The notes beneath the pieces are model-generated. The model was given only the letters and a program-made list of their open reading frames with translations. It was not told where the DNA came from and made no database searches. The position numbers and the translations under genes are program-made. Source: JALZMG01 sp963844915 (lineage in GTDB: Bacteria > Actinomycetota > Acidimicrobiia > Acidimicrobiales > Ilumatobacteraceae). Taken from it: a stretch of 64,000 nt of DNA. Shown here in pieces: positions 17,061 to 26,920 of this stretch; the stretch's first letter is position 1; every line of letters starts with the position of its first letter. Location of the stretch: the NCBI GenBank assembly GCA_963844915.1, contig CAWJQF010000013.1:558001-622000 (forward strand), written 5' to 3'.

Positions 17061-18267
17061 CCAGACACTCGTCATCCTCGGCGCCAGCCTGGCCGGCGCC
17101 AAGGCGGCTGAAGGTGCTCGCCAGTCGGGCTTCGACGGTCGGATCGTGCTGATCGGTGACGAGGAGACCGCACCGTACGAGCGACCGCCACTCTCCAAGG
17201 CGGTGCTGCGCGGCGAAGCGCCGCCCGACTCGACTCGGGTGCACCCCGACGGGTTCTACGCCGAGCACGACATCGACCTACGTACCGATCATGCCGACCG
17301 CATCGACCCGGAACGGCGAACGGTTCGACTGGCTGGTGGCGACGAGGTGCGCTTCGACAGCGCGGTGATCGCCACCGGCGCCGAGCCGCGGGCGCTCACC
17401 GTGCCCGGTGCCGAGCTCGACGGCGTGCTGTACCTGCGCAGCGTGGGCGACTCGCTACGGCTCCAGTCGGCGATCCGGGGTGCCTCGCGAGTGGCGGTCA
17501 TCGGTGCTGGCTGGATCGGTTCGGAGGTCGCCGCCTCGGCTCGTCAGATGGGTGCGGACGTCGTGCTCGTCGAGCCGGCCCCGACGCCGCTGTACGGCGT
17601 GCTCGGCGAGAGGATCGGCGGCGTCTTCGCCAAGCTCCACGCCGATCACGGTGTCGAGCTGCGGCTCGGGACGGGACTGCGCGAGCTGCGCGGCACCTCA
17701 CAGGTCGACGAGATCGTGCTCGACGACGACAGGGTGGAGCGCGCGGACGTGGTCGTGGCCGGAGTCGGCGTAGTGCCACGCACCGAGCTCGCCAGCACGG
17801 CAGGGTTGGCCATCGACAACGGCATCGTCGTCGACCAGTACCTCGAGACCAGTTCGGCGGGCATCTACGCGGCCGGCGACGTCGCCAGCGCCTGGCATCC
17901 TCACTATGACCGGCACATTCGCGTCGAGCACTGGGCCAACGCGCTCAACCAGGGGCCGACGGCGGGACGCAACGCGACCGGTCAGCGTGAGGCGTACGAC
18001 CGGCTGCCGTACTTCTTCTCCGACCAGTACGACCTGGGGATGGAGTACGTGGGATACGCCGGGAAGGACGACGAGGTCGCCGTCCGCGGCGACCTCGAAG
18101 GGCGGGAGTTCATCGCCTTCTGGCACCGCGACGGCAACGTGACGGCCGCCATGAACGTCAACGTGTGGGACGTCGTCGAGGAGCTCAGGGCCATCGTCGG
18201 CGCTGACCGGCCCGCCGATCTGAACCGCCTGACGGATCCGAACGTGCCGTTGGCCGAGCTGATCTGA
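17050..18267 (+). CDS. FAD/NAD(P)-dependent oxidoreductase, ferredoxin reductase type
   Basis: A 405-residue flavoprotein of the rubredoxin/ferredoxin reductase family. FAD-binding LVILGASLAGAKAAEGAR is at residues 6-23, YERPPLSKAVL follows as in ferredoxin reductases of dioxygenase systems, the NAD motif VAVIGAGWIGSEVAASA is at about 151-167, and GIYAAGDVA near 273 is the second FAD contact. The C-terminal reductase-like domain has LGMEYVGYAG. It would pass electrons from NAD(P)H to an unidentified acceptor. Overlap with the DoxX gene implies one transcript. Confidence 0.9.
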   Translation: MTADQTLVILGASLAGAKAAEGARQSGFDGRIVLIGDEETAPYERPPLSKAVLRGEAPPDSTRVHPDGFYAEHDIDLRTDHADRIDPERRTVRLAGGDEVRFDSAVIATGAEPRALTVPGAELDGVLYLRSVGDSLRLQSAIRGASRVAVIGAGWIGSEVAASARQMGADVVLVEPAPTPLYGVLGERIGGVFAKLHADHGVELRLGTGLRELRGTSQVDEIVLDDDRVERADVVVAGVGVVPRTELASTAGLAIDNGIVVDQYLETSSAGIYAAGDVASAWHPHYDRHIRVEHWANALNQGPTAGRNATGQREAYDRLPYFFSDQYDLGMEYVGYAGKDDEVAVRGDLEGREFIAFWHRDGNVTAAMNVNVWDVVEELRAIVGADRPADLNRLTDPNVPLAELI

Positions 18268-18344
18268 CCGCAGCGCCGAGCTCGCCAGGCTTGCATTGCA
18301 TTCTTGAGTAGTCTTCGTTGCGCAATTTACCGAGGGAGGTCGCC

Positions 18345-19571
18345 ATGGCATGGACGTGCAAGGCAGGGAGCGAAGACGATCTGCGCGGAGCTAGCGAAAG
18401 CCAAGTTCGACGCGCTCCAGAACTGAATGGCAGTCGTACGATGTCTTCTGGCGTCTCGGCCACTCATTCGACACGATCATCGACTATTTTGCCAATGTCG
18501 ATAAGTCCGAGGCCTTGACCTTTGCGCCGACCGCACTCGCTGCTTTCGGCCGATCGCTGCCGAATGCGTGCTGGTATGACGACTACGGCTGGTGGGGGAT
18601 TTCCGCATTGAAGGCGTCGCAGCATCCCGGCATGTTCAACGTGGGCGACACCACGTATGTGCCGGGTTTTGCAGCCATTTGCAATCTCTGTTGGGACACG
18701 ATGCACTACCGCGCCACGACCGTCTGGGACGAACAATCAGAACAACCCTACGGTTGCTGCGCTTCGGCCTCGCTTCGATGGCGGCGTGTGGAATTGCGAC
18801 TGGTCGGGCAAGAGCATGTGCGGAGCTGTCAACACTCCACCGCCTGGGCCGCCGAACCGCAATGACGTCGACAGGGAGACGCCGCTGAGCGGCATTCAGA
18901 ACACGGTGACCAACGGGCTGTATCTCGTGCTGGCCTCGCGGCTCTTCGAGGCGACGAAGGTTGATGGCTACTTGGAAGCCGCGAAGACCGAGTTTGACTT
19001 CCTCTGGCAGTGGTTCACGGCCGACCCGAGCGATGCTGCGTTGCTGCGAGTCCCGGATGGCGGGGTCGGCAAACTGGCGCGCGAGCGAGTGGCAACCTAC
19101 GCGGGCGGTGCCAACGCATACGTATGCGGTTACGACCAGAACAGCTGCTGGTCCGGTGATCAGGGCATTGTCCTCAGTGGGTTGATCGACCAGATGATCA
19201 TCGTTCCCGCCGAGAAGAGTCCAAAGAATGTTGTGTTCCTCGACGCCTCCGCGATTCTCAACGGGGTCGCGGACGTCACGAATAGCAAGTGGGCTGGTGT
19301 CCTGCAGCCATGGACGACCGGCGGTGGTGGTGACGCGGGCGATTACGCAACCGGCATTGGCGTGTTCATGCGTTATCTGTTGTATGCCGATCACAAGAAC
19401 GTGCTGGGCATGAGAGAGATCACGCGAGGCGCGGACTACCAGAAGCTCATTGACGCGAACGTTCAGGCGGTGTTGAACAACACGGTGCCGCACGGCGACG
19501 CGGACCTGCTGACCGATCTGACGAACTGCCTGGCAATTCTGGTGGCCGCCATCGTGATGTGTAACAACTAG
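18345..19571 (+). pseudogene. Decayed GH76-like glycoside hydrolase
   Basis: Conserved protein is spread over several frames. From ATG 18345 (after GGGAGG) the reading shifts near 18379 to AELAKAKFDALQN, near 18433 to SYDVFWRLGHSFDTIIDYF and NACWYDDYGWWGISALKASQ, and near 18770 to a frame with TNGLYLVLASRLFEATK and SCWSGDQGIVLSGL ending at 19571. The W-Y-D-D-Y-G-W-W block and TNGL suit GH76 (alpha-1,6-mannanase-type) enzymes. Base composition is visibly lower in GC than its neighbours and codon use differs, which suggests acquisition by transfer. The family call is moderate; an uncharacterised relative is possible. Confidence 0.6.
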
Positions 19572-19617
19572 CTCCAGCCACCGACAGGGGCGCCTGTGTT
19601 CGTGGTCGGCCGACGTA

Positions 19618-19653
19618 TGTACCTTGCTTGGTACGTAACGACTCTGGTACATT
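19618..19653 (+). promoter_or_regulatory. Promoter and GGTAC dyads of the ArsR gene
   Basis: TGTACC at 19618-19623 and GGTACA at 19646-19651 are reverse complements, with a third GGTAC at 19630-19634. TACATT at 19648-19653 is a fitting -10 and the GTG start at 19661 lies seven bases on, so the transcript would be leaderless. Autoregulation by the ArsR protein is the obvious reading. Confidence 0.5.
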
Positions 19654-19660
19654 GGCCTCC

Positions 19661-20020
19661 GTGGACGCCGTCTTGCAGGCCCTGGCCGACCCCCACCGCC
19701 GACAAGTCCTGGAGACGCTCCGTCGCGGTGAGGCGACTGCCGGCGAGCTGTCGTCGATGCTGCCGATCGCGCGTCCGGGTGTCTCGCGACACCTGCGTGT
19801 CCTGCGCGAGGCCGGACTCGTCCGGGTCCGGCCGGAGGCGCAGCGTCGCGTGTACGCCTTGCGGCTCGAGCCGCTCGAGGAGTTGGACCGCTGGCTGGGC
19901 AGTTATCGCACCCTGTGGGAACGACGGTTCGACGCCCTGCACGCCGAGATCGAACGCAACCCTCGCCAACGTCGACCGCGCCAAACACGCCAACCACGCC
20001 ACCCAAAGGAGGAGTCATGA
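19661..20020 (+). CDS. ArsR family regulator
   Basis: A 119-residue winged-helix regulator: LQALADPHRRQVLETL at the start, then the helix-turn-helix AGELSSMLPIARPGVSRHLRVLREAGLV, and a wing with RVYAL. The metal-binding ELCV-C motif is absent, so this belongs to the group that pairs with AHSA1/SRPBCC proteins. A TTG 33 bases upstream is possible but would lie before the -10. Its stop overlaps the ATG of the next gene (ATGA). Confidence 0.87.
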   Translation: MDAVLQALADPHRRQVLETLRRGEATAGELSSMLPIARPGVSRHLRVLREAGLVRVRPEAQRRVYALRLEPLEELDRWLGSYRTLWERRFDALHAEIERNPRQRRPRQTRQPRHPKEES

Positions 20021-20523
20021 GCATCCACCGTCCAACGTCCCCGATCGGCAGCCTCCACCGCCGAGACGGCGCTGGTGTCGTCCGTATGGAGGACCACTTC
20101 GAGACCGATTCCGACGACCTGTGGGACGCGCTCACCTCACCTGATCGTCTTGCCCGGTGGATCGCGGAGGTCGACGGCGACCTTCGGCTCGGAGGTCACT
20201 TCGAGGCCGTCTTCACGAGCGGCTGGCGTGGACCCGGTCGGGTCGACGCCTGCGAACCTGGGCGCCGCCTGCTGCTGACGATGGGTGAAGGCGACGACCA
20301 GACGACCATCGAGGCCTGGATCCTCCCCGACGGTGAGACGGTCCAGTTGATCGTTGAGGAACGCGGACTGCCGCTGGGCGAGTACGCCGCACACGGCGCC
20401 GGCTGGCAAGCCCACATCGAAGACCTCGCCGCACACCTGGGCGGGCATCCGGCCGCCGAATGGCGGCAGCGCTGGCAGGAGCTGACACCGTCGTACGAAG
20501 CGCTCGCCCATTCGGTGTCGTGA
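20017..20523 (+). CDS. SRPBCC (AHSA1-like) domain protein
   Basis: A 168-residue START-like protein. MEDHFETDSDDLWDALTSPDRLARWI begins the helix-grip fold, and the C-terminal long helix ends GGHPAAEWRQRWQEL. These proteins bind a hydrophobic ligand in a cavity; the ligand is unknown. The ATG at 20017 follows AAGGAGG. Coupling to the upstream ArsR gene is the standard arrangement of this pair. Confidence 0.87.
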   Translation: MSIHRPTSPIGSLHRRDGAGVVRMEDHFETDSDDLWDALTSPDRLARWIAEVDGDLRLGGHFEAVFTSGWRGPGRVDACEPGRRLLLTMGEGDDQTTIEAWILPDGETVQLIVEERGLPLGEYAAHGAGWQAHIEDLAAHLGGHPAAEWRQRWQELTPSYEALAHSVS

Positions 20524-20546
20524 TCTTGACGCGTTCTCGGCGATGA

Positions 20547-20615
20547 TCGAACTGGGCGCCGTTTCTGACAGCTGCTGGCGGAGATGGCGCCCGGAAACGC
20601 CGGTGGCAGAGATGG
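20547..20615. terminator. Long imperfect palindrome between convergent genes
   Basis: CTGGGCGCC and GGCGCCCAG bound an interior that contains two near-direct copies of the word GAGATGGCGCCC. It lies between the AHSA1-like gene and ychF, which converge, so it may act as a bidirectional terminator. There is no U-run. Confidence 0.4.
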
Positions 20616-20658
20616 CGCCCAGATTCCCGACACACACCCCGAGATGAGTGGCCGACCC

Positions 20659-21735
20659 TCAGACGTTGAAGCGGATCTCCAGGACGTCGCCGTCCTGGAC
20701 CTCGTAGTCCTTGCCCTCCACGCGCAGCCTGCCGACCTCCTTGGCCTTCTGCCAGGAGCCGATGTCGAGCAGCTCCTGCCAGTGGATCACCTCGGCCCTG
20801 ATGAACCCGCGTTGGAGGTCGCTGTGGATGACGCCGGCGCACTCCGGCGCCTTGGCGCCGGCGCGGAACGTCCACGCCCGGCTCTCCTTGTCGCCCGTCG
20901 TGAGGAACGTGCGCAGGCCGAGCAGGTGATACGCCGAGCGGATGAGCCTGGGGAGCGCGCCCTCACCGAGACCGAGGCCCTCGAGCAGCTCACTCCGCTC
21001 GCCGGCGTCGAGTCGCGCCGCCTCGGCTTCGAGCTGCACGGACACGCCGAGCACCTCGGCGAAGCCATCGAGCTCGGCGGCAACAGGAGCGACGACCTCA
21101 TCGGCGCGCTCGAGATCGTCCTCGCCGAGGTTGACGACGGCGAGCACTGGCTTGGCGGTCAGCAGGAAGTACGGGCGCAGCAACGCGAGTTCGTCGTCGG
21201 GAAGTCCCGCCCGGTACAGCGGCCGAGCAGCCTGCAGTTCGGCGACGGCCCGCTCGAGTGCGCCGACCTCGGCGCTCAACGACTTGTCGCTCCTCGCCGC
21301 CTTGCGCCGCCGGTCGAGCTGCGTTTCGGCGCTCGCCACGTCAGCCAGCACCAACTCGAGCTCCAGCGTCGCAAGATCGTCCAGAGGGTCGTTTCCGCCG
21401 GGTACGTCGACGGCGCTGAATGCGCGTAGGACATAGCAGACCGCATCGACCTCGCGGATGCCGCCCAGGAAGCGGTTGCCGAGGCCCTCGCCGTGTGCCG
21501 ATCCCTTCTGGAGTCCGGCGATGTCGACGAACTCTGCGGTGGCGTGGACGACCTTTCGCGATCGGCTCATCTCGGCGAGGCGCTCGAGCCGCTCGTCGGG
21601 CACCTTGGCGGTGCCGATGTTCGTCTCCGTCGTCGAGAACGGATGGGCAGCGACCGGTGCTTCTGCCCCGGTGAGCGCGTTGAACAGCGACGTCTTCCCG
21701 GCGTTCGGCAACCCGACCAACCCGAACCGCTCCAT
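20659..21735 (-). CDS. ychF: YchF/OLA1-type redox-regulated ATPase
   Basis: A 358-residue member of the Obg-related YchF family, a ribosome-associated P-loop NTPase that prefers ATP. The P-loop GLPNAGKTS is at residues 7-15, FSTTETNIG and the VDIAGLQKGSAHGEGLGNRFL switch follow, and the C-terminal TGS-like domain contains the ECAGVIHSDLQRGFIRAEVI block and ends DVLEIRFNV. Length is normal. The ATG at 21735 begins the conserved MERFGLVGLPN. Confidence 0.95.
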   Translation of the reverse strand: MERFGLVGLPNAGKTSLFNALTGAEAPVAAHPFSTTETNIGTAKVPDERLERLAEMSRSRKVVHATAEFVDIAGLQKGSAHGEGLGNRFLGGIREVDAVCYVLRAFSAVDVPGGNDPLDDLATLELELVLADVASAETQLDRRRKAARSDKSLSAEVGALERAVAELQAARPLYRAGLPDDELALLRPYFLLTAKPVLAVVNLGEDDLERADEVVAPVAAELDGFAEVLGVSVQLEAEAARLDAGERSELLEGLGLGEGALPRLIRSAYHLLGLRTFLTTGDKESRAWTFRAGAKAPECAGVIHSDLQRGFIRAEVIHWQELLDIGSWQKAKEVGRLRVEGKDYEVQDGDVLEIRFNV

Positions 21736-21775
21736 AGGGCGATCGAGGCTACCGATGGCCTGACACGATGACCGG

Positions 21776-22285
21776 ATGGCCACCCGCCGCCTGCTGCTGC
21801 TCCGCCACGCCAAGTCGAGTTGGGACGAGCCGCACCTCGCCGATCATGATCGACCGCTCTCCGGGCGCGGCCGCCGCGCGACGAGCTCGTTGCGCGGTCA
21901 CCTCAGCAAGGTCGACGTGCTTCCGGAGCTCGTCCTCTGCTCGTCGGCGGTGCGAACGAAGGAGACGTTGGACGGCATCCGACGTGCCCTGCCACCCGGG
22001 ACCAAGGTCGAGATCGAGCGCGACCTCTATGCCGCGGACGTGGATGACCTGCTGACTCGGCTCCAACGCGTCTCGGAGAACACCGCCAGCGTGATGGTCA
22101 TCGGACACAACCCGGGTCTCGAGGACCTCGCCCTGCTGCTCGTCGGCACCGGCGATGCGGCGGCGACCTCCGCCATGGAGGCGAAGTTCCCGACCGCCGC
22201 GCTTGCGCACCTCTCCGTCGCCGGACCGTGGCGCGAGCTCGGTCCCGGAATGGCCACGCTCGAGCAGTTCTGGACGCCTCGATGA
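21776..22285 (+). CDS. SixA-type phosphohistidine phosphatase
   Basis: A 169-residue histidine phosphatase with LLLLRHAKSSW at 6-16 (RHA motif as in SixA), SSAVRTKET and VMVIGHNPGLEDLALLL with the second catalytic histidine. SixA removes phosphate from histidine residues in phosphorelay or PTS proteins; other substrates are possible. It is divergent from ychF. Confidence 0.85.
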   Translation: MATRRLLLLRHAKSSWDEPHLADHDRPLSGRGRRATSSLRGHLSKVDVLPELVLCSSAVRTKETLDGIRRALPPGTKVEIERDLYAADVDDLLTRLQRVSENTASVMVIGHNPGLEDLALLLVGTGDAAATSAMEAKFPTAALAHLSVAGPWRELGPGMATLEQFWTPR

Positions 22286-22314
22286 CCGCGCGAAGGTGAC
22301 CGCGGGAGGGTCAC

Positions 22315-23866
22315 ATGTATCCAGGAGTCCACGCCGAGCGACACCCCGATCAGCCAGCGCTGATCATGGCGACCTCGGGGGCCACGCTGACGTTCGCCGA
22401 GTTCGAGGCGAACGCCAACCGGCTCGCTCATCTGTACCGCTCGCTCGGGCTGCGTCGCGGCGACCACGTCGCGATGTACATGGAGAACCACCTGCGGTAC
22501 TTCGAGACGATGGCCGCCGCCGAGCGGTGCGGCCTCTACTACACGTGCATCAACTCCTTCCTCACGGCGGAAGAGGTCGCCTACATCGTCGATGACTGTG
22601 ACGCGAAGGTGTTCATCACGACGTGCGCCAAGGTCGGCGTCGCCGCCGCGGCGGCCGCGATGACGCCGAAGGTCGAGACGTTCCTGTGTGTCGACTGCGA
22701 CAGCCCGGTCGGACCGTTCCAGCCGTACGACGCCGCCGTTGGCGAGTACCCGCCGACACGCATCTCCGACGAGCAGCTCGGCGCGGCGATGCTGTACTCC
22801 TCGGGGACGACCGGCCGTCCGAAAGGGATCCTCCGCGCGCTCCCCGAGAACCATCCGAGCGAGCCGCTGCCGGTGATGAAGTTCGTGATCGCGATGTTCC
22901 GGATGCGCGAAGGGATGACGTACCTGTCGCCGGCGCCGATCTACCACTCCGCGCCGCAGGCCTCCGTCGCCTGCGCGCTGCGCCTCGGCTCGACGTCGGT
23001 GATCATGGAGCGCTTCGATCCCGAGCAGTTCATGGCACTGATCGAACAGCATGGGATCACCCACACCCAGGTCGTGCCGACGATGTTCAGCCGGCTCCTG
23101 AAGCTCCCGGCGGCTGCCCGAGAGCGCCACGACCTCTCGTCGCTGGAAGTGGTCATCCACGCCGCGGCGCCCTGTCCGGTGCCGGTCAAGCAGGCGATGA
23201 TCGACTGGCTCGGTCCGATCATCATCGAGTACTACGGCGCGACAGAGGGCAACGGGTTCACGTTCTGCGACAGCGAGCAGTGGATGGCCCATCCGGGGAC
23301 GGTCGGCGCGTCGATCCTCGGCAAGCTGTTGATCCTCGACGACGATGGCAACGAGGTGCCGATCGGTGAGACCGGCACCGTGTGGTTCGAGGGTGCGACG
23401 GCGTTCACGTACTACAACGACGAGGCCAAGACGGCCGAGAGCCGAGACGTGACCGGCCAGCGATCGACGGTCGGCGACGTCGGTCATGTCGACGACGACG
23501 GGTACCTCTACCTGACCGACCGCAAGACGTACATGATCATCTCCGGCGGCGTGAACATCTATCCGCAGGAGGCTGAGAACCTGCTGGTCACGCACGACAA
23601 GGTGCTCGACGCAGCCGTCATCGGCGTGCCCAACGAGGACCTCGGCGAGGAGGTCAAGGCCGTCGTCCAGGTCGTGCCCGGCGTGGAGCCCGGGCCGGAG
23701 CTGGAGCAGGAGCTCCTGGCGTTCTGCCGCCAGCACCTCGCGTTCGTACAAGTGCCCGCGCTCCGTCGACTTCGAAGACGAGCTGCCTCGACTGCCGACC
23801 GGCAAGCTGTACAAGCGCCTGCTGCGCGACCGCTACTGGGGCGACAGCACCTCACGCATCGTGTAG
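22315..23866 (+). CDS. Acyl-CoA synthetase (AMP-forming), frameshifted near the end
   Basis: About 516 residues if repaired. The AMP-binding P-loop YSSGTTGRPKG is at about 160-170, IEYYGATEGNGF and the hinge YLTDRKTYMIISGGVNIYPQE follow. At about 23745 the frame breaks: the conserved tail YKCPRSVDFEDELPRLPTGK continues in another frame to a TAG at 23866. This tail carries the catalytic lysine (PTGK) of the adenylation step, so the unrepaired protein would be inactive. The enzyme activates a carboxylic acid to its CoA thioester; chain length is unknown. Confidence 0.85.
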
Positions 23867-23939
23867 TCGAGAAACTGAAAGCGCCGGGCGGTTCCGGCAT
23901 CTCCATGAGCGAACCCGCTCATCGAAAGGAACCGCCACC

Positions 23940-25466
23940 GTGATCCAGCACCTCGCCGTCGCCGTCACAGCCCTCGTTCTGACCGGTCCGCCGATCCTCA
24001 CTGGCGGTGGCCTCGATGGTGGCGCCGCGGCCGTACCGGTCAGTGGAGAGGGAGCGCCTGCGCTGTCCCGAGTCGACGCCATGGTCCGGCAGTACCTGGA
24101 CGAGCACGACGTTCCCGGAGCCACCGTGGCGATCACCAAGGGGAGCCGGCTGATCTGGGCGAAGGGCTACGGCTACGCCGACACCTCGAGCGGCACCCTG
24201 ATGCAGCCGGAGACGCGCAGCAGGATCGGGAGCACGTCGAAGGTGCTCACGACGATCGGCGCGATGCAACTCGCCGAGAGCGGCGCGCTCGACCTCGACC
24301 AGCACGTGTACGGATCGGCAGCTGCGTCGCTGTGGGGTGCCGACCCCGGGATGACACCGGGAGTGGTCTTCACGCCTGACGGCGTCCTCGAGGATCCTGG
24401 CGCGTACTTCGACGCGATGGTCGCCGGCGTGGATCTGCTGGGGGAGACCTTCCCGCCGTCCGAACACCTCGATGAGTGGCCGTCGCTGCCGTGGGCGTTG
24501 CTGAACCAGGCGGCCTACGAACAGGAGGTCGACACCGTGCTCGAGCGAGCCAGCACGGTTCGTGTGCGGCACCTGCTGAGCCACACCGCCGGCCTGCGCA
24601 AGGGCGGCGGCGACGAGGCCAAGGAAGCTGCGCAGGAGCACTTCGGAACGACCGCAGACGAGCTCACGGAGTCGCAGCTGCACCAGGGCGCCCTGATGGG
24701 CATGTCGGGCGGACCGCTGTTCGTCCTCGACCCGGGAACCGAGTGGAAGTACTCGAACTGGGGCTTCGCCTTCGCCGGGCAGATCATCGGGGCGGCCAGC
24801 GAGGAAGGCGACTATCGGCAGTACATCGAGAATCACCTCTTGGCGCCGCTCGGCTTGGAGGACGTGGTGCCCAACAACGTCTCGATCAGCGAGCTCGACG
24901 CGCTGCCGCACGATGCCGACAACGTCCCGTATGCGCTCGATCCCGACACGGTGAGTCGGCTCCTGCTGGCGACCGGAGGCTGGTCGGCGTCGGCCCGGGA
25001 TCTGGCCCGGGTCATGTGCTCGATCGACGGCACCAGCAACCATCTTCGTGCGCTGCAGCCGGAGACCGTCGATCTCATGGCGTCGGACACCGAGCCCAAC
25101 GCAGCTGGCCTCAACCCGTTCGGCTGGGACAAGTACACGCCGAGCTCAGGCGAGCTGACGAAGAACGGCGAGATCCCCGGCGGCTCGTCGCGCATCTCGA
25201 AGTTCCTCCCTGGGGCGTTCGCTTCGGACCCCGACGCTGAGATCAACGTCGCGGTGGCGATCAACAAGGGCGACTCGGTGCCGTCGGCCGGCCTGCTGCG
25301 CGAGCTCGCGGAGATCGCCGCCCAGGCCGACGTCGGAGCCGACTACGACCTGTTCGATCCTGCCTATGCGTGCTACGTCGAGGAGTCCCTCGGGCTGGCG
25401 GTCAGGCCGTTGTCTCCGCCTCAGTCGTCGCCGCCGTCGGAGCGGGACGGGCGTCGCGCAGGGTGA
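23940..25466 (+). CDS. Secreted beta-lactamase-fold serine hydrolase
   Basis: A 508-residue protein of the class C beta-lactamase/penicillin-binding-like (peptidase S12) family. A signal peptide covers about residues 1-30. The nucleophile motif is STSK at 98-101, the YSN motif near 270, and HLLSHTAGLRKGGG lies between. A third motif of the H/K-T-G type is not clear. Family members act as D-amino peptidases, esterases or lactamases. Starts at GTG 23940 after AAGGAACC. Its end overlaps the convergent DUF3291 gene by 65 bases. Confidence 0.85.
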   Translation: MIQHLAVAVTALVLTGPPILTGGGLDGGAAAVPVSGEGAPALSRVDAMVRQYLDEHDVPGATVAITKGSRLIWAKGYGYADTSSGTLMQPETRSRIGSTSKVLTTIGAMQLAESGALDLDQHVYGSAAASLWGADPGMTPGVVFTPDGVLEDPGAYFDAMVAGVDLLGETFPPSEHLDEWPSLPWALLNQAAYEQEVDTVLERASTVRVRHLLSHTAGLRKGGGDEAKEAAQEHFGTTADELTESQLHQGALMGMSGGPLFVLDPGTEWKYSNWGFAFAGQIIGAASEEGDYRQYIENHLLAPLGLEDVVPNNVSISELDALPHDADNVPYALDPDTVSRLLLATGGWSASARDLARVMCSIDGTSNHLRALQPETVDLMASDTEPNAAGLNPFGWDKYTPSSGELTKNGEIPGGSSRISKFLPGAFASDPDAEINVAVAINKGDSVPSAGLLRELAEIAAQADVGADYDLFDPAYACYVEESLGLAVRPLSPPQSSPPSERDGRRAG

Positions 25467-25881
25467 ACACGTCGTCTCCCGGGCCCTCACGTCGCAGCTG
25501 CTCGAGCCGCGCTGCCGCCTCCTCGACCGATGGGATGGTTCCGGCCGGTACCCACCAGCACACGACGTACGCATCGTCCGGCTTGCTGAACCACTCCCGG
25601 CGACGTCGCAGGAAGGTCGTGTGTGCCGACTTGTAGACGAACTGGCTGAGGTCCTCGACGGTCTCCCACACCGAGAAGTTGATGATCATCAGCGGGTCGT
25701 CGTAGACGACGACGTAGCTCGAGGACTGGCCCTCGTCGTCCTGCAGCCGCCACACGAAACCCGGTGATGACTCGGCCACCTCGTTGATCGGGCCGAGCGC
25801 GTCCACGAACTCGGCGGTGTCCGGATGGTCGAGCGGTTGGTGGAGGCGGGCGACGTTGAACTGAGCCAGGTGCCACTGCAC
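25402..25881 (-). CDS. DUF3291 (dimeric alpha-beta barrel-like) protein
   Basis: A 159-residue protein of the DUF3291 group, related to antibiotic-biosynthesis monooxygenases. WHLAQFNVARLHQPLDHPDTAEFV and SPGFVWRLQDDEG at the N-terminus, MIINFSVWETVEDLSQFVYKSAH in the middle and the WWVPAGTIPSVEEA tail are characteristic. Function is unknown. The GTG start at 25881 is the last before conserved sequence. Confidence 0.82.
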   Translation of the reverse strand: MQWHLAQFNVARLHQPLDHPDTAEFVDALGPINEVAESSPGFVWRLQDDEGQSSSYVVVYDDPLMIINFSVWETVEDLSQFVYKSAHTTFLRRRREWFSKPDDAYVVCWWVPAGTIPSVEEAAARLEQLRREGPGDDVFTLRDARPAPTAATTEAETTA

Positions 25882-25912
25882 GCACCCACGGTAGGCCCGT
25901 ACCCTGGTCCGG

Positions 25913-26920
25913 ATGACGCCGGAGGAGGCCCTCGACCGGATCGTGCACTGCCTGGACCGAGCCCACACGGGAGGCTTCAAGGTCAACGCGTTCGTCCGGG
26001 CACGGGACGTGGTGCGCTCGATGGATCCGGGGGAGCTCGCCGAGCGGGCGGCCAACGACACGCTCACCAAGCTCGACGGCATCGGTGACGCCACCGCCCG
26101 GGTGATCACCGAGGCACTGGCCGGGGGAGTGCCGAGCTACCTCGTCAAGCTCGAGGAGACGACGCAGGTGCCGATCACACCCGAGGGTCAGCGCTATCGC
26201 GACGCGCTGCGCGGTGACTGCCACCTCCATTCGACGTGGAGTGACGGAGGTGCCGAGATCGAGGACATGGCGGCAACGGCCCGCGCGCTCGGCCACGAGT
26301 ACATGGTCCTGACCGATCACTCTCCACGGCTGACCATCGCCCACGGACTGAACCGGGAGCGCCTGGAACAGCAGCTCGCGGACATCGCCGAGCTGAACGC
26401 CGGATTCGACGACTTCCGCATCCTCACAGGGATGGAGGTCGACATCTGGGAGGACGGTTCGCTCGATCTCGACGATGACCTGCTGGACCGCCTCGACGTC
26501 GTGGTCGCCAGCGTGCACTCCAAGCTGCGCATGGAGCGTCACCAGATGACCGAGCGGATGGTGGTCGCCGTCGCCAACCCCCACGTCGACATCCTCGGGC
26601 ACTGCACGGGCCGGCTGATCGGCAAGCGCCCGGAGTCGACGTTCGACGCCGACTACGTGTTCGCCGCGTGCAAGCAGTTCGGGACGGCGGTCGAGATCAA
26701 CTGCCGTCCGGAGCGGCTCGACCCGCCCCGTGAGCTGATCGACCTCGCCATCGCCTACGACTGCTGGTTCTCGATCGACACCGATGCCCACGCCACGGGC
26801 CAGCTCGAGTGGCAACCACACGGCTGCAATCGCGCCGCCGAGCGCGAGGTGCCGATCGACAAGGTGATCAACACGATGACCGCGGAGGATCTGCTGGCTT
26901 GGACCGCCGCTGGTGGGTGA
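25913..26920 (+). CDS. PHP-domain phosphoesterase with helix-hairpin-helix N-terminus
   Basis: A 335-residue protein. Residues 1-75 resemble the DNA-binding HhH region of family X polymerases (LTKLDGIGDATARVITEAL). Residues 98-335 are a PHP domain with metal ligands in DCHLHSTWSDG (about 102-112), TDHSPRL, GMEVDIWEDG, ASVHSK, ILGHCTGR and the late DTDAHA. It looks like the C-terminal half of PolX plus HhH, without the polymerase palm. A repair nuclease or phosphatase role is likely. It overlaps the following kinase gene by eight bases. Confidence 0.85.
   Translation: MTPEEALDRIVHCLDRAHTGGFKVNAFVRARDVVRSMDPGELAERAANDTLTKLDGIGDATARVITEALAGGVPSYLVKLEETTQVPITPEGQRYRDALRGDCHLHSTWSDGGAEIEDMAATARALGHEYMVLTDHSPRLTIAHGLNRERLEQQLADIAELNAGFDDFRILTGMEVDIWEDGSLDLDDDLLDRLDVVVASVHSKLRMERHQMTERMVVAVANPHVDILGHCTGRLIGKRPESTFDADYVFAACKQFGTAVEINCRPERLDPPRELIDLAIAYDCWFSIDTDAHATGQLEWQPHGCNRAAEREVPIDKVINTMTAEDLLAWTAAGG

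Noticed and set aside
18636..20135. A 499-codon minus-strand frame over the GH76-like remnant
   Set aside because: The conserved glycosidase-like and ArsR sequences are on the plus strand; this frame is their shadow.
22027..23814. A 595-codon minus-strand frame
   Set aside because: Antisense to the AMP ligase, whose motifs are unmistakable.
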